Assembly (NCBI RefSeq): GCF_947179165.1
Contig: NC_077243.1
Span: 49,864,501 to 49,928,500 of the forward strand
Direction: 5' to 3'
Length of the DNA stretch: 64,000 nt
From: Solanum dulcamara
Taxonomy: Eukaryota > Streptophyta > Magnoliopsida > Solanales > Solanaceae
Shown here one piece after another: positions 1-13,032 of the stretch; the stretch's first letter is position 1; every line of letters starts with the position of its first letter. The notes under the pieces were generated by a model that was not told the origin of the DNA, searched no databases, and saw only the letters and a list, made by a program, of their open reading frames with translations. Position numbers and translations under genes: made by a program.

Positions 1-629
1 TGGAGTTACGCTTGAAAAAGATAACTTCCTTATTAAGATTTGGTGTCTTTATATGAATTGTTTCTCTAGAAGTCTACTTTCATGTCGTTCAAGAATCAAT
101 GGATTTGGAGAATCCTACAGTGACAAATGATTTTTCTTCTACAAATACTTCATTTCATCACAACACCATGTCTTACAACAATTAATTTATTCGACCTACT
201 TAACCTCCAAAACATAAAATATAGTCATAAAAGTTGTAGGTAATGATGTTCGAGTTATTTAAAAATTTGAATCACTTAATTTGGACCATCCTATGAAATG
301 TTATGCCTAGAATACCAAAACTGTACCATTTTCATCGAGAATTGGAATATCACATACAACATTTTTAGGGTGTGTTACACTATATCTACCTAATCCTTTG
401 AAATTCCCTCATTATAAATCACCCTTAAAAATTCTCTAAGGCAAGACTCAATCCTCACAAGGATTGTTCTCCAAGCTGCAAGCGAGTGTTTCAGATTTCC
501 TTTAGGGTTTCTTCTCAATTCTAAGAGATTTCAATCAAGGTATGTAGGAATTAATCCATGGGTTCCTTTCACTCATAGAGTCCCAAAGTTTTCTCAAAGT
601 ATCCTTAAATTTTCAATTATTTATAAACC
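1..629 (+). mobile_element. 5' LTR of gypsy element 2, left part
   Basis: Positions about 440-629 align with 9,915-10,117 in the 3' LTR of element 2: both contain a stretch beginning AAGGTATGT, then CATGGGTTCCTTTCAC, then ATAGAGTCC, and end in TTCAATT..TTA..AACC. Positions 1-440 match the LTR more loosely and the true LTR start lies outside the window. The LTR is cut at 629 by solo LTR A and resumes at 3,705. Confidence 0.7.
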
Positions 630-3600
630 TGTCATGATCCAACCCCGTAGGCCATAACGGGTGCGCGAATTGGACACTCGTGTATACCCCTGCTATTATA
701 AGTGAACCTGTCCCCTATTTATGTTACAATGTACCGACAGGCACGATAACATATGAGCCGATGAGGCCATCACAAAATATAGGAACAACCGTACATACAT
801 ACATATACAACCCATATACATGTCCACAAACCTTTAAGAGTAAGAACAGTATCATAAGGCGGGATAGGGCCCCCGCCATACCCATGATCAAATAAATATA
901 TACATTGAGGGTTAGTACCAAAACTAGGCTCCGTCACAATGGAGTGCTTCTGAGCTGCTGAGTGGAACTCCTACGCTGGCAGATCCCTAAAGTATATATC
1001 TGTACCTGCAGGCATGAATGCAGCCCCCCCCCCCCAAAAAAAAAAAGGGTCAGTACGACATATGTACTGAGTATATAAGCATAGACATCATAAGGAAATT
1101 ACAGTTGGTATAGGGATGTAGGGGCAAGTATGAAATCTAATCATTTACTGTACCTGTAGCTTATAACATAAAGTCATACATACTATCATCACGTACTGTA
1201 CCCGGCTCGTTCGGGACTTGGTGTTACAACTACATAACTTTTTTATCATAAGCATCTATATATTATTAGTGTCATCTCATATAATAATGTCGAGGAATGT
1301 ACGGCCCAATCCATATATTATAGTAATGCTGAGGAACGTTCGGTCCAATCCATATATCATATAGTAATACCGAAGAATGTTTGGCCTGATCCAGATATCA
1401 TATAGTAATACCGAGGAACGTTCGGCCCGATCTATATATTATATAGTAATACCGAGGAACGTTTGGTCCGATCCATATATTATATATACATACATATCCA
1501 GCCCCCTAGTGCGTAACCATATGCATTTTAGATTGTATTTGAGACTCGATGGAATACTCAAAATATGCTATCATTCAAAAACAAAGACAAGAGTCATATC
1601 AAGTACCTTTTGATTACCACTATGGATTAGGTCAAAATGGAACTTTTGAAATCATATTCCCGTATCAGGTCATCATCAAATATCTTTTGGGAATCAAGAA
1701 GTTGGATATCCTAATGGCTTTAAAAAGAGGAACTTCCTTAGAATCATATACACTTTATCTATTGGTCTCATAAGATCAAGCCAAAAAGAAAGGAAGATTA
1801 GATTTACATATATACTACTTCCCAATGTATAAAAAAACTTGAGAAGCAATAGCTCAATTATTGTAAGAGTTCCAACATTAGAGGATGAGTAAGAAACACC
1901 TAGGAATGGAATCACCTCTGAGATTGTATCATCTTTTACGTACATCTAGGACATGCCAAAAGAAGAGAAAGGGTAGGCTTTATATACTCTCTACTCTCCC
2001 TCATGGAGTTATCATACACATATATCATCATATACTTATGTCGAGACATGTCAAAGGAAAGAAGGGTATCTTTACATACTTATGCCAAAAACATGTCAAA
2101 AGAAAGGGGGTAGTTTCACATACCTCTTTAGGGATTAATTGTAACTCAGCTTGCCTCGATATCTTCTTAACCTATTTAACATGAAAGTAATACTAAGTTT
2201 AATAGCCTTTCACTTTCCAATATCCCATTCTACAACCAAGTACTAATAGGAGTCATTTCCTATCCATTACCCTCGACTAGTTTGCTACTAGTTTCGAGGC
2301 TACCAAAAATTGGGCAGCATTTCCCCTGTAACATCAACGTCCTCGAGATTTTGACTCTGACAAAATATCAACAACCATACCAACAAAAACAACCAGCAGC
2401 ATATTTATAAGTAATTCACTTCAACATTGCACAATACAAGCTCCAAATAACTAGCCCAAAATACGATACCAAAATAGAGTTTTTAATCTTTATTTTACAA
2501 ATTTTTTAACCATACCAAAAGGAGGGTTGTGTGGATACAACCAGAAGAAACCACACCCTTTTTAAAAAACTTTACATCCTTTCAACACACCACCCAACCA
2601 GCTGCAACCGCTGCACCACAACGGCAACACACTACGTGACTTCAATTTAACTACAATGACTTCAATTTAGTTTATTTCTAGTGTATAGCATCCTTATGCA
2701 ATTTTCCACTTACAACCTTATTTAAGACATTTAATATACCTTATAAAGACATCATAAACTCCAATTTGAAAGGAAAACCCTTACCTTGCCCGGAACTCGT
2801 CAAACTCATCGAAACTTGCCTCGGAAGTACCTTTAGCGCGTCTAAAACTTTGTGGCTGTTTGATAACATTTTGGTCTGCTACAAATCCTAAATTTTCATT
2901 ACTAATACCTTAATAACATCTTATTGCACCCTAGATAATTAATTCATGAAACAAAATTGGGGACTCACCTTTTTTCTCCCAAATTCGAGCCTTCTCTCTC
3001 TCTAGCTTCAAGTTTCTCTCCTATTTTTTCTCTAAAACTTTCTTGTAGTCTCTTTTTCTTTTGATAAAGATGAACTTAAGGGATAATAATGAGTTGAAAA
3101 GTCATCAAATATGTATATATATACCACCTTAGGGGGGTAACACGTGTCAAGCCCCAAGTGGTGACACATGTCAAACCTTTGTTGGGCCAACACATCGCAC
3201 CACCCCTCATGGGCTGCCACATAGAAGGTGGGGCCCACTCCCTTGCTACAGCTTCTGCCATGTGGTACTTCCATCTACTGCTATGTGACACTCTTCCATG
3301 CTGCCACGTGTTGCTCTTTTCTTCTCCTCGTGGGTTCATAATCTCGTCTTGCTTTACAAATATATGTAATCCTTGATATGTAAGCTTGGTATGCACTCAA
3401 GTAGGTTGAGTATATAAGTTTTTTCAAGTTGGTAGCCTACGTAAGTAATTCGAGTCCTACGACTCATTACTTGGCCTCCAACTTCTTCCAGAATCTTATA
3501 GCCCTAATTCAAATCTTTTCTATTATGGGATATTGCATTCTCCTTTCCTTAGAGTTGTTTGATAGCGTTATAGATTATCCGGCTCACATGGTAACCCTGA

Positions 3601-3704
3601 GCTTTAAGAAACTTTAAGAAACTTAAGAGGCTTACGATCATTGCAAGAAACTTAAGAGCCTTTCAAGAGACTTAAGAACGCGTTCCAAGGTACAAAAGTA
3701 AATA
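630..3704 (-). mobile_element. Solo LTR A (gypsy), reverse orientation, nested in an LTR
   Basis: The left edge TGTCATGATCCAACCCCGTA is the reverse complement of the 3' end of LTR B (18,826-18,847). The right edge near 3,680-3,704 is a decayed reverse complement of the LTR B start. Flanks read AAACC (625-629) and GAACC (3,705-3,709), a likely 5-bp target duplication with one change. Read on the minus strand it carries a TATA-like stretch near 3,112-3,123 and a minisatellite at 1,275-1,490. There is a mononucleotide C/A run at about 1,023-1,046. No internal retroelement genes are present, so it is a solo LTR formed by recombination. Confidence 0.8.
1275..1490 (-). repeat. Minisatellite inside solo LTR A
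   Basis: About five degenerate units of 40-45 bp, each with a GAGGAACGTTCGG-like core followed by CC(A/G)ATCCATATAT. It is the reverse-strand counterpart of the array at 17,865-18,135 in LTR B, so the array belongs to this LTR family. Confidence 0.75.
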
Positions 3705-5081
3705 GAACCCTAGTTTTGATGAATAATATTGGATTATTTCAATTTTATTTTTAATTATTATCAATGATTAATCTAAATATGTTTCTACATGAATTGCATG
3801 ATTCTAAGTTGAATTATGAATGTCCATGCATGCAACTGTTTCCAAGTTGTGATTATGAAGTTAAAGATAAAATTCATGAGTTGATTATGAGTTTAATAAT
3901 TTTCAAGGAAATCTTTCATGATTTAATGTTGAGATTATGATTTTAATGATGAAGTTATGATGATGATAAAGATATGATCAAAGATAGTTATTATGGTGTG
4001 ATAAATAAATTCTCACACAATCATATTTAAGATGGTGATAAGGACAATTCTCACCAAAGTTATGGATTCCTATGAATCACTAAAGTTAATGAGTTATTCC
4101 TAATATATTTTTTTAAACATAGATTGATAGGTGACTACTATATTTCCCTATTATGTTAAGATCATGTTATAATGAATTTCATTGGGATATTGACTAAGCA
4201 ATGAGAGGACTTATAGGTGGGGTTCATTCCGATAATAAAGTTAGTTACCCAAGGGAATCCTTGTAGATACCTAAAGTCCCAAACTATGTTGCCCGCAGAA
4301 GATTGCTTTCATAGCCTAGTTAGTGGATCCATATATAGATAATTGAGTTGAGTTGAGTACGATGACAGAGTATACCCTGGCAAGTTAGCCTCCCCCTTCT
4401 CGGTGAGGGTTACATCGAATTTTATTTTATATTTTGCATGGTCTTAAGATGTCGGTTAAAGGTCTTAGACCACAAAAGTTGCAGGTTAAGCTATGAGTTT
4501 TACGATGAAGTCTATGATATGCATTAATTATGAGTTTTCATATGTTTTCAAATGCCTTAAAAGCTTTGCTCATGTTCATCACGTTGGTCATGCATCTTAT
4601 ATCATATTGATCATGTCCTATTATTTGTTTATAGATACATTACATACTTAGTATCTTCTATGTACTAACGCATATTTTGCCTACATTATCCCATAATGTA
4701 GGGGCGGACGTCGATCATCCCATTCATGGCTAGAGTGCTTAGTTCTCCAAGGAGTTGGTGAGTCCTCATTTCATCGAGGATATGACTTTCTTTTCACATT
4801 TTTCATTGACTTTTTTCACATGTTTTAGGTGGTCTAGGATCTTGTCCTAAGCCCTTATCAAATACTAGAATAGAGACATGTTTAGACAATATTGTGATAT
4901 AGTTCGATTGGACATCTATTGAGTTCTCTATCCCTTAGACCCATTCCCTTGAGTTGTTACTTCCGCTTATTCTACTATATTTTTTTACCATATGAATGCA
5001 ATGTATGCTAAGTGGGCTTGTTTAGGATCCTTTTTATCCCGATCGTCATGTCACGTCTTAGCTCTAGTTTGAATCGTGATA
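3705..5081 (+). mobile_element. 5' LTR of gypsy element 2, right part
   Basis: Resumes with CCCTAGTTTTGATGAAT exactly where the left part stopped. It parallels 10,115-11,466, including GGGATATTGACTAAGCA, CTTATAG.TGGGGTTC and CATTATC.CATAATGTAGG. The end is a decayed GAATCGTGATA at about 5,071-5,081. Divergence from the 3' LTR is visible throughout, with many indels, so the insertion is old. Confidence 0.75.
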
Positions 5082-5640
5082 AATGCTGACCCAATTATCG
5101 AAATATGCTTCATTCCTACTTTCTGAATTATGTTGGGTATGTCGGATGTGGTTTCTAAAGAATGAAAGATGGCCATGTTGATTTGGGAAATTGACATATC
5201 TAGACTCATGACCTATGCGGAGTAAATAGAGGATGAGATGCTAAGGGAGAAAATAAGAGAGTCCAAGAGGGAAAGGACCGATGGTGGTGATTCTTCTCAT
5301 GTTAGGTCTAAAAGTGGTGGGCATCCAAATTTTTGCCAAAGGTTCTCTGGTCAAGGATCTTCAAATGCTGCTCTTAGGTTTGACAAAGATTGGGTGCCCA
5401 ACACAGAACCTCAAGAAGGTGCTCCTATTGGCCAAGTTACCCCCGTATGCAAGAAGTGTGGAAAGAATCACAAAGAAGAGTGTCTACCGGGTTTGAATGT
5501 GTCCTATTAATGCAGCAAGCCGAGTCATCATGCTAAGAAGTGTAAGGTCAAAGATGTCTATCCTCAAGGAAAAGTTCCACAAGGTGCCCAAGCTCAACCA
5601 AAAGGTGGTCAACATAATAATCGGTTTTATAATCTTCAGA
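5082..5640 (+). pseudogene. Gypsy element 2 gag, 5'-truncated remnant
   Basis: Nucleocapsid-like Gag, which packages element RNA in family members. There is no PBS or leader after the LTR: the sequence enters gag directly near 5,090 (LSKYA-like), so the leader and N-terminal half were lost. The clearest frame, 5,238-5,510, has the basic linker and a zinc-knuckle remnant CKKCGKNHKEEC. The following SY*CSKPSHHAKKC continues the second knuckle across a stop codon. The gag fragment at 36,062-36,674 is from a related family. Not functional. Confidence 0.8.
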
Positions 5641-6190
5641 TAGGCAAGAGGTGGAGGAGAATCCTGATGTTGTTACCGATATGTTATGGCTCTTTCACTA
5701 TTATGTCTATGCTTTGCTTGATCCGAGTTTAAATCTGTCTTTTGTTACTCCTTATGTGGCCATGAGATTTGATGTTAGCCCTAAAATATTGTTAGAATCT
5801 TTTTCCATTTATACTCCCATAGGTGAGTTGGTTGTGGTTGAAAGAGTCTATAGAAGTTGTTAGATTTTGATTTTTCATAAAGTTACCTTATGTGATCTAG
5901 TTGAGCTTAATATGACCGATTTTGATGTTATCCTTAGTCTAGTTGAGCTTGATATGACCGATTTTGATGTTATCCTTAGTATGGATTGGCTATATGTCTG
6001 TTATGTTTCTATTGATTGTAGAACCCGAGTGGTTAAGTTTTAATTTCCTAATGAGTCAGTCCTAGAATGGAAGGGTAGTAATTTCTTATTCAAAGGTCAA
6101 TTCATTTCGTGCCTTGAAGCTCAAAAAATAATTTCCAAGGGTTGCATCTACCATCTTGTGAGTGTTAGGGATACAAATTCCAAATTCTCT
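5641..6190 (+). pseudogene. Gypsy element 2 protease-region remnant
   Basis: Spans the expected aspartic protease interval between the zinc knuckle and RT. The frame 5,651-5,863 reads as the middle and end of a retropepsin domain (SFVTPYVAMRFDV then PIGELVVVERVYRSC), but the catalytic DSG loop is replaced by DPS. A local duplication of about 50 bp repeats the stretch beginning GATCTAGTTGAGCTTAATATG (about 5,894-5,930) at 5,936-5,985. Further stops follow. Non-functional. Confidence 0.7.
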
Positions 6191-7640
6191 ACTCTAGAGT
6201 TGGTCCCCATTGTTAATGAGTTTTCAGATATGTTTACCGATGATCTACCCGATGTTCCTCATGAAAGAAAAATTAACTTTGGCATAGATCTTCTTCTAGT
6301 TACCCAACCCATTTCTTCCCTCCTTACCAAATAGCTCCAGTGGAACTAAAAGAGTTAAAAGGATCAATTGAAAGACTTTTTAGACAAATGTTTTATAAGA
6401 CCAAGTATATCCCCATGAGGTGCTCCTGTTTTGTTTGTTAGAAAGAAGGATTGTTCGCTACATATGTGCATTGACTACCAGCAATTAAATAAGGTAACCA
6501 TCAAGAAAAAATATCCAATTGTGAGTATAGATGATTTGTTTGACCAATTGCAAGGGGCAAGTTACTTCTCTAAGATTGATCTCCATTCCGATTATCACCA
6601 ATTAAGGGTGAGGGAGTGTGATATCCCTAAAATGGCATTTTAAACAAGGTATAGCTATTATGAATTCTTAGTTATGTTGTTTGGACTGACCAATGCCCCC
6701 GCGGCATTCATGGACTTGATGAATAGAGTATTCAAGCAATACTTGGACATGTTTGTAATTGTATTTATTGATGACATTTTGTTTTACACTCGGAATCAGG
6801 AGAAGGATGCCAACCATTTGAGGATTGAGTTACATACTCTAAGGGATAAGGAACAATTTGCCAAGTTCAGCAAGTGTGAGTTTCTGCTAAGGGAGGTTGC
6901 TTTTCTTAGTCACATTGTGTTCGGTGAAGGAATTACGGTTGATCTTAATAAAACTGAGGTGGTTGAGAATTTTCCTAGACCATTATCTCATGTGGATATT
7001 AGGAGTTTCTTGGGCCTAGGCGGCTATTATAGGAGATTTGTAGAAGGGTTTTCATCAATCTCATCACCTTTGACTAAGTTGACTCAAAAGAAAGTAAAGT
7101 TCTAATGGTCGGAAGCTTATGAGAAGAGTTTTCAAGAATTGAAGGATCGTATTACTACCGCTCCCATTTTGAACTTACCAAAAGAATATGATGGTTTTGT
7201 CGTGTATTGTGATGCTTCAGGGGTAGGACTTTGTTGTGTCTTAATGCAACATGGTAAGGTAATAGCCTATGCTTCTAGGCAACTTAAAGTATATGAAAGA
7301 AACTATCCAACTCATGACTTGGAACTAGCGGCCATTGTGTTTGCTTTGAAAATTTGGAGATACTATCTTTATAGTGTCCATGTAGATGTTTTGACCGATC
7401 ATAAGAGTCTATAATTTGTGTTTAAGCAAAAAATACTTAAAACTTCGGCAAAGGAGATGGCTTGAATTATTGAAAGACTATGACATTAGTGTATTGTACC
7501 ATCCGGATAAGGCTAATGTGGTTACCGATGCACTAAGTAGATTATCCATGAGTAGTGTTGCCCATGTTGAAGAGGGTAAGAAGGAGTTGGTTAACTATGT
7601 GCATAGATTGGCTCGATTAGATGTCCTTTAGTTATTTCCA
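6191..7640 (+). pseudogene. Gypsy element 2 reverse transcriptase-RNase H remnant
   Basis: The RT copies element RNA into DNA and RNase H removes the RNA strand. Visible landmarks are [30 protein letters not shown] with the first catalytic Asp kept, [18 protein letters not shown], and the VFIDDIL box at about 6,764-6,775. RNase H motifs follow from 7,139: YCDASGVGL, then [20 protein letters not shown], and VTDALSR. Stops or frameshifts near 6,642, 7,105, 7,413 and 7,630 break it into pieces. Sequence style matches the Tekay/Del chromovirus group. Confidence 0.9.
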
Positions 7641-9115
7641 ATGATGGAGGTATTGTTATTCAAAATGGTTTGGAATCGTTACTTGTGGCATATGTTAAGG
7701 CCAAGCCAGATAGTGATTTGGTGTTAGTTGAATTAAAGAAGTCGATTGCCGAAAAAGCCATTGAGGGTTTCCCCCAAGGGAGAGATGGGGTACTTCGCTA
7801 CCAAGGATAATAGTGTATGCCTAATATTGAATGTTTGAGAGAGTTGATATTAGATAAGGCCCATGGTTCTCGGTATTCAATTCATTCGGGTTCCACCAAG
7901 ATGTATTGTGATTTAAGAGAAGTGTATTGGTGGAATGGTATGAAGAAGGATATAGCAGAGTTAGTGGACAAGTATCCAAATTGTCAACAAATAAAAGTTG
8001 AGCATCAAAGACCGGGAAGTTTAGTTCAAGATATTGAAATTCCTACTTGTAAGTGGGAAGATGTGAATATGGATTTTGTAACGGGTTTGCCTCGTACTAA
8101 GAAACTAAATGATTCTATTTGGGTTTTTGTGGATCGAATAACTAATTCGGCTCATTTTTCTACTAGTTAAGACTGCTTATGGTGCCAAAGATTATACTAA
8201 GTTGTATGTTCATGAGTTGGTAAGACTACATGGTGTTACCTTTTCTATTATATCAGATAGAGGTACTCAATTTACTTGGAACTTTTGGAAGTTGTTTCAA
8301 AAGGGTCTTGGCATAAAGGTTATATTAAGCACCTTTTTCCATCCTCAAACTGATGGTCAAGCTAAAAGGATGATTCCAAATTTAGAAGATATGTTGAGGG
8401 CGTGTGTGATTGATTTAAAAGAAAGTTGGGATGAGCATCTACCGTTGATTAAGTTTGCCTACAACAATATTTATCATTCTAACACCCAAATGGCTCCTTT
8501 TGAACCATTATATGGAAGAAGATATAGGTCCCTAGTGGGATGGTTTGAAGTATGTGAGATGGCCTTACTTTGTCCAGATTTGGTAAAACATGGTACGAAA
8601 AAGGTGAGACTCATAAGGGAGAGGTTGAAGATAGCTCAAAATCTTCAAAAGTCCTATTTGGATGTTAGGAAAAGAGAACTTGAATTTGAGGGGGATGATT
8701 GTGTCTATTTTAAGGTTTCACCCATGAAGGGTGCAATGCATTTTTGGTAAGAAAGGTAAATTGAGTCCTAGATATGTGGGACCTTATAAAATCTTGAAGT
8801 GTATCGACAAGGTGGCATATGAGTTGGATTTTCCATTTGAGTGAGCTATGGTTCATCCGGTGTTTCATGTATCTATGTTAAGAAAGTTTGTGGGTGATCC
8901 AAATTTCATTGTACCATTAGAAGATATGAGGGTTGATGATAATTTGACTTATGAGAAGGTTCCAGTGGAAATTTTGGACTAACAAGTGAAGAATCTAATG
9001 AATAAAGAGGTTTTGTCCATCAAAGTATTGTGGAGAATTCAAAAAGTAGAGAGTGCTACTTGGGAAGCGTAGGTGGATATGATGAAATGATACTCGTATC
9101 TCTTTCCATCTACTC
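7641..9115 (+). pseudogene. Gypsy element 2 integrase and C-terminal domain remnant
   Basis: The integrase inserts the cDNA. The HHCC zinc region is seen at 7,850-8,000 (HGSRYSIHSG, then KYPNCQQ), with the first Cys replaced by Tyr. The core begins MDFVTGLPRTKK and continues with SDRGTQFTWNF and FHPQTDGQAKR. In this family the third catalytic residue is the Glu in GQ(S/A)ER; here it is Lys, so the DDE triad is broken. A stop interrupts near 8,168. From about 8,760 the reading [25 protein letters not shown] and VLWRIQKVESATWEA is the chromovirus-type tail, also with stops. Confidence 0.88.
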
Positions 9116-9328
9116 AATCCTAAAGTAGTAAGTTGTTCTTATTCAAATCGATTGAACTCCTACGTATTTAGTTTCTCCTATGTCATTCATATGCATGCAT
9201 ATTCATAAAAGTTAATTTTAGGTCATGTTATATGTTAAGTTTGAATTTTTAGGTCTCATTATATTCATGTTGGTTTGCTAGTCCTCTTTCCTAGGCTAGT
9301 TGAATCTCATTCAAGGTTAAATGTTCCC

Positions 9329-9341
9329 AAGGGGGAGATAT
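9329..9341 (+). other. Polypurine tract of gypsy element 2
   Basis: AAGGGGGAGATAT directly precedes the 3' LTR start TGTAAGACC. This is where plus-strand DNA synthesis is primed. Confidence 0.75.
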
Positions 9342-11466
9342 TGTAAGACCTCGAAAGTTGGAAAGTTGGATCAAAAAGGAAAACTCAAGAAAAGTCGACC
9401 GACCCCAAGTTTAAGAGTCCTTCTATGACTCGTAGTCATTCCTACAACTCGTAGGGACAAGTCGTAGAGTGAAACCTCAAGGACTGTCTAGAACCAAACT
9501 TAAGAGGAGTCCTACGACTCAACATTATGACTGGTAGTCATGTTGACAAGTCGTAAGAATGACTCATTTCAAATCTTCAGAGACCCTCATACTTGCAGGT
9601 TTTTAGAACTGCAGTATGAGTCAAGATGACGACTCTTAATCATAAAGACAAGTCATAATGAAGACTCGTAAGAAAAGTTCAGAGACTCAATTTTAGGCAT
9701 TTTTCAAAAACATGCATGATGAGTCATCTTGATGACTAGTCACTACTTCTACGATTCATAGATGGCCTTCCGTAGGTCCAAATTTCAGAATTTAATGAAG
9801 GGTATTCGTATCATTTTCTAAGTTCAATTCAATGAACCTAAACACTTTTATGGACAAGTTCAAAGTCTATATAAGCTCAATTCTTCAAAATTCCCTCTAT
9901 GAAAATTCATTCACCAAAATTCTCCTAAGGCAAGACCAAAGGATTCTCTCAAGCTTTTCTCCAAATTTCAAGCTAGGGTTTTAATTCCACCAAGGTTGTT
10001 CTTCAATTTTAAGTTTATTTCATCAAGGTATGTGGGGATTGATTCATGGGTTCCTTTCACCCATAGAGTCCTAAGGTTTTCTCAAAGCTTTCTTCAAATT
10101 TCAATTGCTTATTAACCCTAGTTTTGATGAATTGCATTGGACTATTTTAATTTTATTTATAGATGTTATCAATGATCATTATTAGAACATTTCTACATGA
10201 ATTGAATAATTTCAAGTTAAATTATGAATGATCATGCATGATGTTATTTTCAATTATGAATACAAGGTTCAATGATGATTTTTTATGAGACTGACTATAA
10301 GTTCAATGATGTTCAAAGAATGCTTTTATAAACGAAGTTGAGATTATAATTTAATGATGAATGTTATGATGATGATCAATTATGATCAAGGAAAGTTATT
10401 ATGGTGTGATAAAGTACAATTCTCACACAATCATGGTTAAGATAGTGATAAGGAAAATTCTCACCGAAGTTTATGGATCCCTATGAATCACTTAAGTTAA
10501 TGAGCTATTCTAATGATTATTTTTATGATAAAGTTAATGATGATGTTTCTATGATTTAATGATTTCCATTGGGATATTGACTAAGCATCGAGAGGACTTA
10601 TAGATGGGGTTCGGTCCAGTAGCGTAGTTTGTTACCCAAAGGAATCCTAGTAGAAACCTAAAGTACCAAACTACGTTGACCCCCGTAGGTTACCTTTATT
10701 TCTTAGATAGTGGATCCACATATAGCTATTGAGTTAAAGATTGTTTCTAACGGAGTCTATCTTGGCAAGTAGCCTCTCTCTTCTCGATGTGGGAGTTATA
10801 TTGGATTCCATGTTATAGCTAGGCATGGTCTAAAGATGTTGGTTAAAGGTCTTATGCCACACAAGTTGAATGCAAAGATGTACATTTTACTATGAAGTTT
10901 TATAATGCATTGACATAAGTTTTCATATATTTTCAAGTACTTTTAAGCTTTACTCATGTTCATTATGATTGGTCATGCATAATATGCCGCATTGTTCATG
11001 TCCTATTACTTGTTCATGCATAACTCATATAGTTAGTACCTTCTATGTACTAACACATATTTTGCCTACATTATCTCATAATGTAGGAGAGGATGATGAC
11101 CATCCTATTTGTGGCTAGAGTTTCTTAGTACTCAAAGTTGGTGAGTCCTTATTCATCGAGGACATGACTTTTCTTTTATATTGTTTACTTGAATTTTTCT
11201 GTTATAATTCGTGTGAACTAGGAGCTTGTCCTAAGCCCCCATCAATTCTAGATTAGAGGCATGTTTATATGTTGAAATTGATGTAAGCCCATTGTTGAAC
11301 TTTGGGATTGATTTACTTTCCTTGAATTCTATGTTGAATTGATTCTTCCTCTTATCTTAGTATGTTACGTACCTTATGCATGTTTAATAATATGTCAAGA
11401 GGCTTCATTGGATCCCTTTGGGGTTTCGATCGGTGTTATGACTAGGCCCTAGGTCGGGTTGTGACA
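9342..11466 (+). mobile_element. 3' LTR of gypsy element 2
   Basis: Starts TGTAAGACCTCGAAAG and ends GGTCGGGTTGTGACA, giving 2,125 bp with TG..CA ends. A U3 cluster of CTACGACTCGTAG-like words lies at about 9,405-9,775. A TATA-like CTATATAAGC sits near 9,870. It ends inside the 5' LTR of the older element 3. Confidence 0.85.
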
Positions 11467-12991
11467 TAGACTCAAGAAGAGCAAAACCTAGGGTTTCAAG
11501 ATTCTTCATCAAGCTCCTCTCAAGAACTCTTGCTCTTCCCGATTTTTAAGGCTATCATAGTGAGTTCTTCCTCATGCCCGACATCTATAATTTTTTAGTA
11601 AGTAAGATCAAAACTAGGGTCTGTACCCCATATTCTATGATTTTTGAATTCCTCAATTTTGAATGTGCTCATTATTTATTTCATTATTAAAATTATAATA
11701 CTCTACCGTGTTGATGATCTTTGATTAATTTAGGGTTTATGTTACTCTACTACATGGCTCCTTCTTAGCTAAAGTTATTCGACAACCTTGTCATATTGAT
11801 TTCTATGCATTTTTTTCATGAGAAGTATATTTTAAGATTGTAAAGAAGTATTCCAAGAAAAAGTTTCAAGAAAATATATTTTGTATCACGATGCATATTT
11901 TTAAAAAGAAAGCATAGAAAGTTTCTTAAAGACATGTTCAATTTTTAAAAAAGCATATCTTATATTTGAGAAAGCATAGTCAAATTTTCAGAAAAGCACA
12001 ATCGTGTTTTAAAGTAAAGTTCAGTTTAGTTCTAGAAGTATTATTGAGTATAGACTCAAAGATTAGATTTTTAGTTTTTTTCATAAAGTGGGACATATTT
12101 ACAATTATTGAGCACAATGCATGTTTTTAGGCGTAGTATTAAGCATCGAGTTGGATAAATATTTGGATAATCCAAACCCCAAAACTACGCCACCAGCATA
12201 GGATAGGATTGTTTCATTAATTCAAACGACTCCTAAGAAGAAAATCCACTCGTAAGGGCTTAGAGATTGGATCCATTAGTTAAGTTTGTCATTTAACCTA
12301 ATAAGGTATAGGATGGTCTGGCAATGTGGGAAAGATGTTGTATCATCATGAGGTTCATATAATTGTTGTCAGTTAGAGAAACTCTCCAAGTAAAGTTATA
12401 TTATTTTTCAGTATTTACTATTATTATATATATTTAGATGTAGAGGTTTCTTCAAGTACACATGCATTCTTTTCTATTCAGATGACTATTTTAGAGTCAA
12501 CCTTTAGGTTTACTCTTCTTATTTAGTAATTTAGTTTACTAGTTCTTCTATTCAGCTATTTTACATATCGTACATTTCATGTATTGATGCTATTTGACAC
12601 TATATTTTTAAATGATTCAGGTTTCTAAGATCAGTAGCATATGACTCAATAGGATCTCTTCCTTGGTGAGACCTCCTCACTTTTGGAGGGCTCTAGTTTA
12701 TCTACTTTAGTCTGTTGATTATTAGACTTTTTCTAGTAGATTGTGCAGGTAGTCATAGGTCTTTTCTCGACACCTATCTTCAGTAATAGGGCTTCATAGA
12801 TGAGCCACTTGAGTCATGTTATTTATGATGCTATTTGCGTTTTATTTTCTATAACAGCTGTTTGCTTATCTTTTAAAATCTTTTGCACAGTTGTTATAGC
12901 TTTTAGTGCAGTAGAAAGACAGACAAAGGATTCACTTGGGACCAGTAATAGTTCTAAGTGTCGTCCACACTCACGGTGTAGGCTCTGGACA
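11467..12991 (+). mobile_element. 5' LTR of gypsy element 3, right part
   Basis: Begins where the element 2 LTR ends (TAGACTCAAGAAG...) and runs to GGCTCTGGACA, eight bases before a tRNA-Met PBS. It resembles LTR R/U5 sequence, with no coding potential and mixed AT-rich tracts. The part upstream of the element 2 insertion is outside the window, so neither the full LTR nor the target duplication can be seen. Confidence 0.65.
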
Positions 12992-12999
12992 AAAAAACT

Positions 13000-13012
13000 T
13001 GGTATTAGAGCA
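13000..13012 (+). other. Primer binding site of gypsy element 3
   Basis: TGGTATTAGAGCA differs by one base from TGGTATCAGAGCA, the usual site complementary to the initiator tRNA-Met 3' end. It is followed by a leader (TAATATTTAAGTGTC) that continues at 15,333 after solo LTR C. Confidence 0.8.
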
Positions 13013-13032
13013 TAATATTTAAGTGTCTTAGG

